This document shows, piece after piece, positions 17,888-27,041 of a stretch of 64,000 nt of DNA (the stretch's first letter is position 1; every line of letters starts with the position of its first letter). The notes under the pieces were generated by a model. That model did no database searches, was not told the origin of the DNA, and worked only from the letters and a program-made list of their open reading frames with translations. Made by a program: the position numbers and the translations under genes. The DNA lies in contig JBCDLC010000004.1 of assembly GCA_038745855.1 (NCBI GenBank), forward strand, positions 66,894 through 130,893, given 5' to 3'. This stretch comes from UBA5336 sp038745855. Lineage in GTDB: Bacteria; Pseudomonadota; Alphaproteobacteria; Caulobacterales; Hyphomonadaceae.

Positions 17888-18042
17888 CAGAATCGCTTAA
17901 GGGCTCGATCCTCAACGACTTTGGTACGGAATTGCTTTCCGATTGGTCGCTGTACGAAATCAAACGGTAGCAGCGCTCTCTTGCGCGCAAAAATGCACCT
18001 GTGTTGCCCTAAGGCCTCTGCGCCGTGAAAACGCCAGCAACA

Positions 18043-18052
18043 TTGTATACAA
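18043..18052. promoter_or_regulatory. Operator 1 for the GntR regulator (TTGTATACAA)
   Basis: A perfect 10 bp palindrome in the leader of the GntR operon. The flanking bases are conserved with the second copy (ATTGTATACAACGC in both). Palindromes with a central GTATAC are typical of FCD-type GntR regulators, so this is a likely autoregulatory site. The link to this regulator is inference from position and family. Confidence 0.7.
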
Positions 18053-18093
18053 CGCCGCCAATTTCGAATTACGTACAGGAATAAGAAGCCCGA

Positions 18094-18103
18094 TTGTATA
18101 CAA
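18094..18103. promoter_or_regulatory. Operator 2 for the GntR regulator (TTGTATACAA)
   Basis: A second perfect copy, 51 bases downstream of the first (about five helical turns), ending 26 bases before the preferred TTG start. It overlaps the alternative TTG at 18094, which argues that translation starts further down. Two in-phase sites suggest cooperative binding or looping. Confidence 0.7.
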
Positions 18104-18129
18104 CGCGGGTGGGGAGCGGAGAGCGTCTA

Positions 18130-18834
18130 TTGAGCGATGCAGCTCAGAAAGCTTATCAGGCTATTCGGCATGGGATCCTTTCTGGGGACTACGCGCCTGG
18201 TGACCGTCTTGTGGAGGTCGACCTCGTGACGCTGTGCGGCGTCAGTCGGACCCCCATTCGCGAAGCGCTTCGGCGGCTCCAAAGTGAGGGGATCGTTGAT
18301 ATCGCACCCAATTCCGGCGCCACTGTAGCGGCCTGGTCGAAGCAGGAATTTGCGGATCTGTATGATGTCCGAACGCGCCTCGAAGGCATGGCGGCCGGCC
18401 TTGCTGCAGAGCGTCGAACTGAACATGATCTAAACGCGCTGGCGGCATCCGTCGAAACGATGGCGATGCTTGCGGAACGCTATGATGCGGCGCCCGATCA
18501 CGTCGCGATTGCCTTCGCCAACAGTGCTTTTCATGGCGGTATCCTGGAAGCGGCACGAAGCAGGGCCCTGTCACTGGCGGCACGGCAGGTGATGGATGCG
18601 CCCCTCATGCTCAGGACCTTTCGCCAGTACTCCCAGGAGAAACTGCGCAACAGCGTCTCTCAACACCAGGAGATTATCGAGGCGATCTCGATCGGTGACG
18701 CGGATTGGGCACGGGTCGCCATGACGAGCCACATCAAGCGCGGTTTCCGGGCTTTGGTCTCGCGGCCGGTCGTCGTGCCTGCCCAGTGGGATCAATCAAA
18801 AACCAAAACACAAAAACGTGGAGGAATACCATGA
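18130..18834 (+). CDS. GntR family transcriptional regulator (FCD type)
   Basis: About 234 residues from TTG at 18130, six bases after GGAGAG; the longer frame from TTG 18094 would begin inside an operator palindrome. The N-terminal winged helix-turn-helix reads AYQAIRHGILSGDYAPGDRL, then GVSRTPIREALRRLQSEGIV. The C-terminal FCD effector domain keeps the metal-ligand pattern, Asp in DLYDVR and His in AFHGGIL, SQHQEII and TSHIKRG. The effector is probably a small carboxylate or similar metabolite. Its stop overlaps the TonB receptor start (ATGA), so it is the first gene of the uptake operon and likely represses it. Confidence 0.9.
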   Translation: MSDAAQKAYQAIRHGILSGDYAPGDRLVEVDLVTLCGVSRTPIREALRRLQSEGIVDIAPNSGATVAAWSKQEFADLYDVRTRLEGMAAGLAAERRTEHDLNALAASVETMAMLAERYDAAPDHVAIAFANSAFHGGILEAARSRALSLAARQVMDAPLMLRTFRQYSQEKLRNSVSQHQEIIEAISIGDADWARVAMTSHIKRGFRALVSRPVVVPAQWDQSKTKTQKRGGIP

Positions 18835-21176
18835 ACAATTACAAGTCCCGCCGTAACCTGAAACGGCCCGCCGTTCAGGCGCTCATGGTCGCCATACCTG
18901 CGCTCGGGTATGGTACGTTCGGCGCGGCAGCCGCTGCTCAAGAGGACGAGGATCCTTCTGCCCGCCGCCTGACGCCGGTAACCGTTACGGCAACAAAGCG
19001 GGAAACGAGCCTGGAAGACACGGCTGTTACCGTATCTGTTGTCCAAGGTGACGATATCGTCGATCGCGGTGTTGTGGAGGTCACAGAGCTGTTCACTGTG
19101 GTGCCGGGTGTGACGTTCAACCAGTCGCCAGGAGACCTTCCCGCAATTAGCGTTCGTGGGATCGGCACCCTGAGTGGTAACCAGACCTTCGAGCAGTCGG
19201 TCGGCCTATTCTTGGACGGCGTATACAAGCCGCGCGCGCGACAGTATCGCGATGCCCTTTTTGACGTTGAGCGGGTCGAGGCGATCAAGGGCGCCCAGGG
19301 CGTTCTATTCGGGAAAAACACGAGCGTCGGTGCGATCAGCGTGGTTACGCGGAAGCCCGGCGACGTACTCGCTGGAGAAGCAACAGCGTCGTACGAGACC
19401 GAATTCGAAAGCGGCAGCGTCGGTCTAACCGGCGACATACCGTTGAGCGACTCGTTTGCCGTCCGCTTGGGCGGCCAATACTTACAGTCTGGCGGTTACG
19501 TTGAGAACACCGTCGCCAACAGGGACGAACCTGAAACAGACCGATGGACCATCCGGGGCACTGGTGTTTACGACGCCGATGGGCCCTGGACCATCACGCT
19601 GATGGGGCAACTCTCGGATCAGGAAACCACGGGCACGCCTTTCCAGTTCCTCGAAGTCTTTCCTGACGTTCCGGGTGCGCCGCCCCTACGTACGATCTTT
19701 GGTATCGCTGATCCGGTGGACTTTCAGAATTCACCTGCGCCTTTCATCACTTATCCTGATGGATCCACGCTGCCCGGGCCAGGCGACTCGCAAGAGAGTG
19801 CAGACGCTGTCCTCACGGTCGAATACGATCTCGGCGATCTGGGGGTACTGACGTCGGTCTCGGCCTATTCCGAATTCGATTACGAGAACTTCTTCGATGT
19901 TCTCGGCACGGCCGCTGCCCCTTTTGCGCCGGGCGGAACGCAAGTCTTCACCGAAGAATTCAGCCAATTCACACAAGAGTTCCGGCACACGTACTCGGGG
20001 GACCGTCTACGCCTGACATCCGGCATCTTCCTCCAAAGCCAGGATCTCGTCTTCGAGAATTCTACCGCAACACTGAATATCGTGGTGCCCGCTGGTCCTC
20101 TGGCAGGAGGGAACATCACCGGCCGGTCTTCCGCGCAACTGGACCAGGATCTGACGGCTGGCTCAATTTTCAGCCAGGCATCGTTCGACTTTACGGATCG
20201 CTTCACAGTCGACTTTGGTCTGCGGCTGAGCACCGAGGAACGCGAAGCACTCTTCACCAATCGCGTAATCGACCTGTTTGGGCTGCCACCAGCGACACCC
20301 CCCAATTTCGGTGCGCCTGGAACCACAATCACGCCCTTTGTGTCCCCGCCTGTGGATCTACCCGGCGATATCGAAGAAACGACCCTCGATGGCGGGCTCA
20401 CACTGAGCTACGATCTAACGGAGGACTGGCTCCTGTTTGGATCATTATCCCAAGGTACAAAGAGCGGTGCATTCAATAATGCCGGCCCTATTCCAGCGCC
20501 TTTCGAGGTAGATGAGGAAGTCGCACAGACTGCCGAAGTCGGGCTCAAGGGTTCGTATGATGGCGGGGCGGGCTATTTGTCCGCTTCGGCCTTCATTATG
20601 GATATTCAGGACTTCCAGGACTCAGTGTTTGAACCGAACGCGGGCGCTGCTGGAACAGGGGCATTCGTCACCACCAGCCTTGATGCCGAAACACGGGGTG
20701 TAGAGGTCGAGACGCGGTACCAGGCGACGCCAGACCTCGTACTCGGCGCAACGCTTGCCTACCTCGACACCGAGAATAAGGACGCAGGTGGTGATTTATC
20801 TCGCGCACCGGAGTTCACGTCGTCCTGGAGCGTCGATTACGAGCGGCCCGTGACCACAGACTTTGCTCTGCAGGCTGGTGGATTGTTGGCAACAAATAGC
20901 GGGTTCCTCCATCGACAGACGCCGCAGGGTGCTCTGCCGCTTCCCGTAAATGCCCCAATTGATACGGGCGGCGCCTTCCAGTTGCTCGATCTCTACCTTG
21001 GCATGCGGCACGAGACGTCGGGAATCCAACTCCGCGCAGAAGTGAAGAATGTGACGGACGAGTCCTACGTCACATTTGCCTTCCCTCAGCCCGTTCTGCA
21101 GACAGGGCTGAACGGCGCATTGAACAGGCCGAGAACGTTTACGCTGAGCCTGCGTGTTCCGTTCGGGGGAGAGTAG
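18831..21176 (+). CDS. TonB-dependent outer-membrane receptor
   Basis: About 781 residues from ATG at 18831. The signal peptide ends near GAAAAAQEDE. The TonB box-like stretch LTPVTVTATKRE is followed by the plug domain (SVVQGDDIVDRGVVEVTELF, then AISVRGIGTLSGNQTFEQSV, and QGVLFGKNTSVGAISVVTRK). The C-terminal 22-strand barrel follows, with NVTDESYVTFAFPQP near the end. The last residues are RVPFGGE, without the usual terminal aromatic residue. It belongs to the large Sphingomonadales/Caulobacterales receptor group whose substrates are diverse organics. It is translationally coupled to gntR. Confidence 0.93.
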   Translation: MNNYKSRRNLKRPAVQALMVAIPALGYGTFGAAAAAQEDEDPSARRLTPVTVTATKRETSLEDTAVTVSVVQGDDIVDRGVVEVTELFTVVPGVTFNQSPGDLPAISVRGIGTLSGNQTFEQSVGLFLDGVYKPRARQYRDALFDVERVEAIKGAQGVLFGKNTSVGAISVVTRKPGDVLAGEATASYETEFESGSVGLTGDIPLSDSFAVRLGGQYLQSGGYVENTVANRDEPETDRWTIRGTGVYDADGPWTITLMGQLSDQETTGTPFQFLEVFPDVPGAPPLRTIFGIADPVDFQNSPAPFITYPDGSTLPGPGDSQESADAVLTVEYDLGDLGVLTSVSAYSEFDYENFFDVLGTAAAPFAPGGTQVFTEEFSQFTQEFRHTYSGDRLRLTSGIFLQSQDLVFENSTATLNIVVPAGPLAGGNITGRSSAQLDQDLTAGSIFSQASFDFTDRFTVDFGLRLSTEEREALFTNRVIDLFGLPPATPPNFGAPGTTITPFVSPPVDLPGDIEETTLDGGLTLSYDLTEDWLLFGSLSQGTKSGAFNNAGPIPAPFEVDEEVAQTAEVGLKGSYDGGAGYLSASAFIMDIQDFQDSVFEPNAGAAGTGAFVTTSLDAETRGVEVETRYQATPDLVLGATLAYLDTENKDAGGDLSRAPEFTSSWSVDYERPVTTDFALQAGGLLATNSGFLHRQTPQGALPLPVNAPIDTGGAFQLLDLYLGMRHETSGIQLRAEVKNVTDESYVTFAFPQPVLQTGLNGALNRPRTFTLSLRVPFGGE

Positions 21177-21180
21177 TCAA

Positions 21181-23013
21181 ATGAAGACCCGAGGTACTCG
21201 CCAACCCCTTTATGTGGGGCTGGCCACTCTGGCCTATATTGGCGCATGCGGAACGGCCGGCACCGACTCCGAACCTGTTCCGCCGCTCTCAGCAGCGGAA
21301 TCCGACGAAGCGACCTGTCCCAGCTTCAACTCTGATCTCGATGTGTTTTGGGGCGACTTGCACGTTCACACGGCATACTCGCTGGACGCATATGGGTTTG
21401 GGACGCTGGCTGGACCGGAGGACGCTTACCGTTTTGCAAAAGGTGAGACGATCGAGACTGTGATTGGCGAAGCGACGTTGGAGCGCCCTCTGGACTTCGT
21501 TGCGGTCACAGATCACGCAGAGTGGCTGGACCTTCTTTACCTGTGTACCGATCCAGAGCAACTCGACACGCTCTATTGCAATGCTCTGCGCGCGAAGAGT
21601 AACCAAACGACAGGTGCCGAAGTTTTCCGCGACTACGTCGTCCCAACGATCACCCTCGCAGAACCTGAGGTCACGCCACTCTGTGAGGAGAATCCTGAGC
21701 TCTGCGAGCAAGCTTGGGACGATAATTGGTTGCGCGTACAGCAAGCAGCAAACCAACAGAACGATCCCTGCGCGTTCACCGCATTTATAGGCTACGAATG
21801 GACAGCGACTCCGTCATTTTCCCACACGCATCGCAACGTCATCTTCGCAAGCGATGCCGTTTCCACGCAGGCGATCGACTACATCCGGTACCCGACGTTG
21901 GACCTGTTATGGGAAAAGCTCGACGAGCAGTGTCGGCCCGAGGACGGCTGTCAGGCGATCACGATCCCGCACAACACCAACATGGGCGATGGCCGAACAT
22001 TTGATGTCGAGACATCCACCGATCGTTCAATCGAATGGCGAACGCGTTTCGAACGGCTGATCGAAATCCACCAGGAAAAGGGCAACAGCGAGTGTTTGCC
22101 AGCCTATGCCGACCGGCTCAGCAAGCGGGATGGGCATGGTCACGCGCCGCCGGACACAGACTGCGGTTTCGAGCCATTCATCACGCGCTCAAGCCAGCAG
22201 ACGAAGCCCGACGACTTTGACGAGCAAGACTGGGAAAGGATGCGGGGCACATATATTCGCAGCTTGCTTTCGCGGGGCGTCGCATACGTGGGTGAGCACG
22301 GGCACACCCATGACAATCCGCTCAAACTCGGCATCGTCGGCTCGACAGACACCCACATGGCCATGCCTGGTGAAGTTGATGAAGAGGCTTTCCAGGGGAC
22401 GGTTTTTTCGATGGGAAACGTCGAAACAACCTTGAGCCAGCCGCAATTCAACCCGGGAGGGATCACTGGGGTTTGGGCGGAAGAAAACACCCGGGAAGCC
22501 ATATTCGCAGCGTTACAGCGGCGTGAAGTCTATGCCACGAGCGGGCCCAGGATCCGGCTAAGATTTTCCGCAAGCACAGATGGTGAGCCACTCGCTTGCA
22601 AGCCAGGTGACCGGGGGAATGTGGCCATGGGCTCGGAATTCGCATCTTCCTCGGCGCCCCCGCAATTTGCAATCGAAGTCGAGGCCGACAGAGCACCGCT
22701 CCACAAGGTCGATGTGATCAAGGCAAGTTGGTCGAACGGTGATCTCAAAGAGACAGTCATTCCGGTGTGGCAGGCCGAACCGGGCAGTGATCGCTCTGCC
22801 TGCATTACATGGAGTGATCCCGACTTTGATCCGACTGCGCCGGCCGTTTGGTACACGCGCGTGATGGAGGCGAAGACCCGGCGTTGGTCGAGCTTCATGT
22901 GCGAACGGGCAGACAACTGCGATGACTTCGCTGGTGTCGATCGCACAATTCAGGAGCGTGCTTGGTCATCGCCGATCTGGCATATTCGTGAGGTGATGGA
23001 GGCGGAGGAATAA
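21181..23013 (+). CDS. DUF3604 (PHP-like) lipoprotein
   Basis: About 610 residues from ATG at 21181; an ATG at 21154 lies within the TonB receptor gene. The N-terminus has a lipoprotein-type signal with Cys after YIGA. The domain opens with VFWGDLHVHTAYSLDAYGFG and then FVAVTDHAEWLDLLYLC: HxH and DH motifs like those of PHP metal-dependent phosphoesterases. Further metal-type ligands are in TIPHNTNMGDG and GSTDTHMAMPGE. DUF3604 proteins are uncharacterised. Here it is likely a membrane-tethered periplasmic hydrolase acting on the ligand brought in by the TonB receptor. Confidence 0.88.
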   Translation: MKTRGTRQPLYVGLATLAYIGACGTAGTDSEPVPPLSAAESDEATCPSFNSDLDVFWGDLHVHTAYSLDAYGFGTLAGPEDAYRFAKGETIETVIGEATLERPLDFVAVTDHAEWLDLLYLCTDPEQLDTLYCNALRAKSNQTTGAEVFRDYVVPTITLAEPEVTPLCEENPELCEQAWDDNWLRVQQAANQQNDPCAFTAFIGYEWTATPSFSHTHRNVIFASDAVSTQAIDYIRYPTLDLLWEKLDEQCRPEDGCQAITIPHNTNMGDGRTFDVETSTDRSIEWRTRFERLIEIHQEKGNSECLPAYADRLSKRDGHGHAPPDTDCGFEPFITRSSQQTKPDDFDEQDWERMRGTYIRSLLSRGVAYVGEHGHTHDNPLKLGIVGSTDTHMAMPGEVDEEAFQGTVFSMGNVETTLSQPQFNPGGITGVWAEENTREAIFAALQRREVYATSGPRIRLRFSASTDGEPLACKPGDRGNVAMGSEFASSSAPPQFAIEVEADRAPLHKVDVIKASWSNGDLKETVIPVWQAEPGSDRSACITWSDPDFDPTAPAVWYTRVMEAKTRRWSSFMCERADNCDDFAGVDRTIQERAWSSPIWHIREVMEAEE

Positions 23014-23014
23014 A

Positions 23015-23659
23015 ATGCCACGACTGAAACAGGCCGGCCGTGAGGCCGGCAATCCGTACGCGGATGGCATTTTCGACCTGCTGTTCGGAGAAGGGATCGA
23101 TCCGCTGACGGCCACGGGAACGCCCACGGGTACGCCGGGAAATTGGTGGACGGTGTTCAACATCGTCCCCGACGCGTTCAACCACACGACGGAAGGTTTC
23201 CGCTTCTATCGGTCACCAGACCGCAAAATCGACCCCAAGCTCCGGGAACTTGGACAGATCAGGGCAGGGTACGCGGTTGGCTCGCAATTCGTCTTTTCTC
23301 AGCACTGCAAGGCATCGCGAGATGTGGGCCTGACCGAAGAGCAGATACAAGCGATCCCACATTGGCCGACCGCCGAGTGCTATAGTCCAATTGAGCGGGC
23401 AGTGCTGGCCTATACCGACGCATTGGTCCTGGAGCATGGGCGCGTTTCCGAGGTGCTGTTCGACCAGCTCAAGTCGCACTTATCGGATGAGGAAATACTC
23501 GAGTTCACGTACGTGACCTGCACGTACATGATGCACGCCGTTATGAGCCGCGCGCTCAGGCTTGAGTACGATGATGTTGACGAACGCGTCGTTGAAATCG
23601 GATCGCCTGGCGGGCTGTCAGGAGACGTGATGAGCATGGTGGATAAAGAGGACGATTGA
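23015..23659 (+). CDS. Carboxymuconolactone decarboxylase-like protein
   Basis: A 214-residue all-helical protein whose start is one base past the DUF3604 stop, with GGAGG upstream. The core resembles CMD/AhpD-type proteins: FRFYRSPDRKIDPKLRELGQ, then FVFSQHCKASRDVGLTEEQI, then AVLAYTDALVLEHGRVSEVL. A single Cys in SQHCKAS replaces the CxxC of AhpD peroxidases, so a peroxidase role is unlikely. CMD-fold proteins can be decarboxylases, hydrolases or of unknown role. The operon position suggests it modifies the imported compound. Confidence 0.8.
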   Translation: MPRLKQAGREAGNPYADGIFDLLFGEGIDPLTATGTPTGTPGNWWTVFNIVPDAFNHTTEGFRFYRSPDRKIDPKLRELGQIRAGYAVGSQFVFSQHCKASRDVGLTEEQIQAIPHWPTAECYSPIERAVLAYTDALVLEHGRVSEVLFDQLKSHLSDEEILEFTYVTCTYMMHAVMSRALRLEYDDVDERVVEIGSPGGLSGDVMSMVDKEDD

Positions 23660-23724
23660 TGGCCCACCACCGGGTGGCAAGAAAAAAGAACGCAGCTACG
23701 GTCAGTTAAGACATCGAGGGAGCC

Positions 23725-25062
23725 ATGAAGAGCAAAGATCCGAGCCTCCTCGCGCTTCTTGGTTTCGCGTCGCCTGCCTTTGCTGTCGGCGCACTGGGCC
23801 TGCCGATCAGCGTAATACTCCCGCCCTTATACGCGGAACTTGGGCTTAGCCTCACCGTGGTTGGAACCGTGTTCATGATCGCCCGGATTTTCGATGGGGT
23901 AACAGACCCGATTTTCGGTATCGTCGGTGATCGCATCCAGACGCGCTGGGGCCGGCGACGGCCTGCAATGATCGCGGCGCTGCCGCCCTTGCTGCTCGGT
24001 GTCTGGCTGCTGTTTTTTCCTTCCGGAGCTGTTACGCCGACCGGTCTACTCATTGCCATGGTCATTCTCTACGTCGGCTGGACGCTCTATACGCTCGCCC
24101 ACACGGCATGGGCCAGCGAACTGTCAGATGACTATGACGGCCGCTCGAAAATCATGAGCTACCTGCAGTATTTCGGATTAGCGGGCATGATCGCGGTGTT
24201 GCTGACGCCTGTTTTTGTGGATCTCGTCGTTGAAGACGCGACCATGGTGCAGCGGGCGGCCCCCATGGGCGCCCTAATCCTCTTTACACTGCCTGCTTTC
24301 TCCTTAGTGGCGCTCCTTTCGATAAAGGAACCACCGCTCGAACAGGTAAAAATGCCGCCGTGGCGGGACACGTTCAAGATTTTCGCGCGCAGCGCAGCGC
24401 TGAGACGACTTCTGATCGCCGATCTGCTTGCTGGCTTCCAGGGCGGTGTGAATGGCGCGGTGCACTTCTTTTTCGTCATCCACGTACTGCTGATGCCTGC
24501 GGCTGCCTCGCTCTTCATTGTTGTTATCTTCGTTGCCGGCTTTTTCTGCGTACCCATCTTCCTGAAGTTGAGCATGGTCTTAAACAAACACAGGGCACTT
24601 TGCATCGGCTCCATCTTCCAGATGGCGGCGACGATTATGCTCCTCTTCCTTCCTCCAGAGGCCTTCGTCCTGACATTCGTGGTGTACATGATGATCGGTG
24701 CGAACATGGGTGCGAACACATTTCTCATGCGCTCCATGATGGCCGATATTGTCGAGGTGGATGAGCGGACTAGTGGCGCCAAACGAAGCGCGCTCTTCTA
24801 TTCTCTCCTCACGCTGACGCCAAAACTCGGCGCCGCGCTGGCGGTTGGTTTGGTTTTTCCAATGTTGGATTGGGTCCAGTTCGATCCGACGGTCGTGAAT
24901 ACGCCCGAGGTTCTTCAAGGCGTCCGCTACGTCGTCACCCTCACGCCCATTACCGCTGCTATCGGAATTCTATGGGCACTTTGGAATTATCCGCTTAGCC
25001 GATCGGAAAGCGGGGATGTGGATAGGGACGGCGTCGACCCGCCGCCGATACTCCAGCGATAG
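23725..25062 (+). CDS. MFS transporter (GPH-like cation symporter)
   Basis: A 445-residue protein with twelve predicted transmembrane helices. The loop motif RIFDGVTDPIFGIVGDRIQT followed by RWGRRRPAMI is characteristic of the glycoside-pentoside-hexuronide symporter group within MFS. It begins 65 bases after the CMD-like gene on the same strand. It would move the processed ligand across the inner membrane; the substrate class cannot be fixed from sequence, as related carriers in TonB operons also carry steroids and other organics. Confidence 0.85.
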   Translation: MKSKDPSLLALLGFASPAFAVGALGLPISVILPPLYAELGLSLTVVGTVFMIARIFDGVTDPIFGIVGDRIQTRWGRRRPAMIAALPPLLLGVWLLFFPSGAVTPTGLLIAMVILYVGWTLYTLAHTAWASELSDDYDGRSKIMSYLQYFGLAGMIAVLLTPVFVDLVVEDATMVQRAAPMGALILFTLPAFSLVALLSIKEPPLEQVKMPPWRDTFKIFARSAALRRLLIADLLAGFQGGVNGAVHFFFVIHVLLMPAAASLFIVVIFVAGFFCVPIFLKLSMVLNKHRALCIGSIFQMAATIMLLFLPPEAFVLTFVVYMMIGANMGANTFLMRSMMADIVEVDERTSGAKRSALFYSLLTLTPKLGAALAVGLVFPMLDWVQFDPTVVNTPEVLQGVRYVVTLTPITAAIGILWALWNYPLSRSESGDVDRDGVDPPPILQR

Positions 25063-25184
25063 AACGCGAGAGAACTGAAATGCGTCTCGCCCTGCTATGA
25101 GACCGAGAGGGCAACGGCTTGTCAGATCGGAAAGCAGTGCGATAATCCGGCCAATATCGAAGTGGTGCTGAAGGGACGCCCCCC

Positions 25185-27041
25185 ATGACTCTTACCGCCG
25201 AGGCAGATGGAAGCCCTCAGCAAATTGCTGGTTCGACCTCGACGGAACAAGACTCGCAGACGGCGCCCGACTATTTCGCAAGCCTCGGACTAATATGGGG
25301 ATATCTCGGCGCATCCAAATTCAGAATGGGCGCTGCCATTGTGCTTGCAACACTAGCGACCGCTTGTGAGCTACTGCCTGTGTGGGCTGTCTATGCGGTC
25401 CTTGATGCGGCGGTAGCCGGTACGCTGACATGGGGATTTGTTGGCGCGCAATCGCTCCTCGCGTTGGTCGGAGTTGTCGTTGGGGGCATTGCGCTTGGCT
25501 TCGCGCTGGGGCTTTCGCATTTGGTCGCCTTCGATGCGATCCATAGGCTGCGACTCGACATCGCCAGGCACATGGCGAAGCTGCCACTCGGCTATTTCTC
25601 CCGCCGAAGAAGCGGTGATGCGCGTAAGCTGGTGATCGACGAGCCGGAGAAGCTTGAACTGATTGTTGCTCACGGTTTGCCGGAAGGGGTTAGCGCGCTT
25701 TCCATGTGGCTCGCGGTATCGGTGTGGCTGTTTGCAGTCGACTGGCGCATGGCCCTCGCGGCGATCTTTGTAACCCCGGTTTCGTTCATCTTGTTGTTCA
25801 CCGCCATGTCACGGAGCAGCCATCGCGCTGCCGAGTACCAACAGGCCGGGGCCCGAATGAACGCATCGATCGTGGAGTACCTAGCCGGCATGCCCGTGGT
25901 GAAGGTTTTCAACCGAACGGGTGAGAGCCTGGCCGAGACCAGCAACGCCGTACGTGATTACACGCGGGTCGAGACCGAATGGGCGCGCGATTACATACCG
26001 CTTGGCGGAAGCTTCTATACGCTCGTCCTTAGCAACGTTGTCTTCATACTGCCGATCGGTCTTTGGTTCGTCTCAACCGGTTCACTGAGCTTGCCGGCGC
26101 TCATCTTCTTCGTCCTGCTTGGTGCGAACTACAGCCAGCCGCTCCTGAAACTGTTCAATCAGTTTCATTCACTCGCTCACATCAGCATGGGATCGACCCT
26201 TGTTGCCGACCTTTTGGCCGAACCGCCGCAGACCGACACCGATCAACGGGTTGCGTTTCCAAACCACGATATTGCCTTCGAGGGCGTCTCTTTCGGCTAC
26301 ACTGATCAAGACGTACTCCACGATGTCAGCTTTCTAGCGAAGACGGGAGAGATCACCGCGCTTGTGGGTCCATCTGGATCAGGCAAAAGCACGGTTGCCA
26401 GTCTTGTTCCGCGCTTCTGGGATGTGGGTTCTGGCCGAGTAACGATCGGCGGTATCAACGTGCGCGATGTCGGTCTCGACCAGTTAATGGATACGGTCGC
26501 CTTCGTCTTTCAGGACACTTTCCTATTTTCCGGAACGATCGCTGACAACATCCGCTTTGGCCGGCCCGACGCGAGTGACGCCGAGGTCGAAGCAGCGGCG
26601 AAAGCGGCCCGCGCGCACGATTTCATCATCAGAATGGATAAGAGCTATGAGACCCCATTGGGCGAGCATGGCGCCGCGCTGTCCGGCGGAGAGCGGCAAC
26701 GTCTCGCGATCGCGCGGGCTATCCTCAAAGACGCTCCGATTATCATTCTCGATGAAGCGACTGCGTTCGCCGATCCCGACAATGAGGCCGCGATTCAGGA
26801 AGCGATCGGCGCCCTGACACGTGGGCGCACGCTGATTGTCGTCGCTCACCGGCTCCATACGATCGCTCCGGCCCACCAAATTCTCGTCATGAAAGACGGC
26901 CGCCTCGTCGAGCGAGGTCGACATGATGACCTTCTCAGTGGGGACGGGCTCTATGCCCGCATGTGGACCGACTACACCGAGTCCCGCCGCGTAACATATC
27001 GCGAGGCTTCAGACGTGGGTCAGTTGGAACCCAGCCCATGA
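25185..27041 (+). CDS. ABC exporter-fold half-transporter 1 (YbtP/Q- or IrtA/B-like)
   Basis: A 618-residue protein with the permease first (six helices, ~50-330) and an ATPase domain after ~370. Walker A is GPSGSGKST, signature LSGGERQRLAIARA, Walker B IIILDEATAFADP, switch histidine in VVAHRL. EYLAGMPVVKVFNRTGES in the coupling-helix region is typical of the group containing siderophore importers YbtPQ and IrtAB. It overlaps the next gene by 4 bases (ATGA), so the two probably form a heterodimer. 122 bases separate it from the MFS gene. Confidence 0.88.
   Translation: MTLTAEADGSPQQIAGSTSTEQDSQTAPDYFASLGLIWGYLGASKFRMGAAIVLATLATACELLPVWAVYAVLDAAVAGTLTWGFVGAQSLLALVGVVVGGIALGFALGLSHLVAFDAIHRLRLDIARHMAKLPLGYFSRRRSGDARKLVIDEPEKLELIVAHGLPEGVSALSMWLAVSVWLFAVDWRMALAAIFVTPVSFILLFTAMSRSSHRAAEYQQAGARMNASIVEYLAGMPVVKVFNRTGESLAETSNAVRDYTRVETEWARDYIPLGGSFYTLVLSNVVFILPIGLWFVSTGSLSLPALIFFVLLGANYSQPLLKLFNQFHSLAHISMGSTLVADLLAEPPQTDTDQRVAFPNHDIAFEGVSFGYTDQDVLHDVSFLAKTGEITALVGPSGSGKSTVASLVPRFWDVGSGRVTIGGINVRDVGLDQLMDTVAFVFQDTFLFSGTIADNIRFGRPDASDAEVEAAAKAARAHDFIIRMDKSYETPLGEHGAALSGGERQRLAIARAILKDAPIIILDEATAFADPDNEAAIQEAIGALTRGRTLIVVAHRLHTIAPAHQILVMKDGRLVERGRHDDLLSGDGLYARMWTDYTESRRVTYREASDVGQLEPSP

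Noticed and set aside
18094..18129. Longer GntR start (TTG 18094)
   Set aside because: It lies within the second operator palindrome; TTG 18130 has a better-spaced ribosome site.
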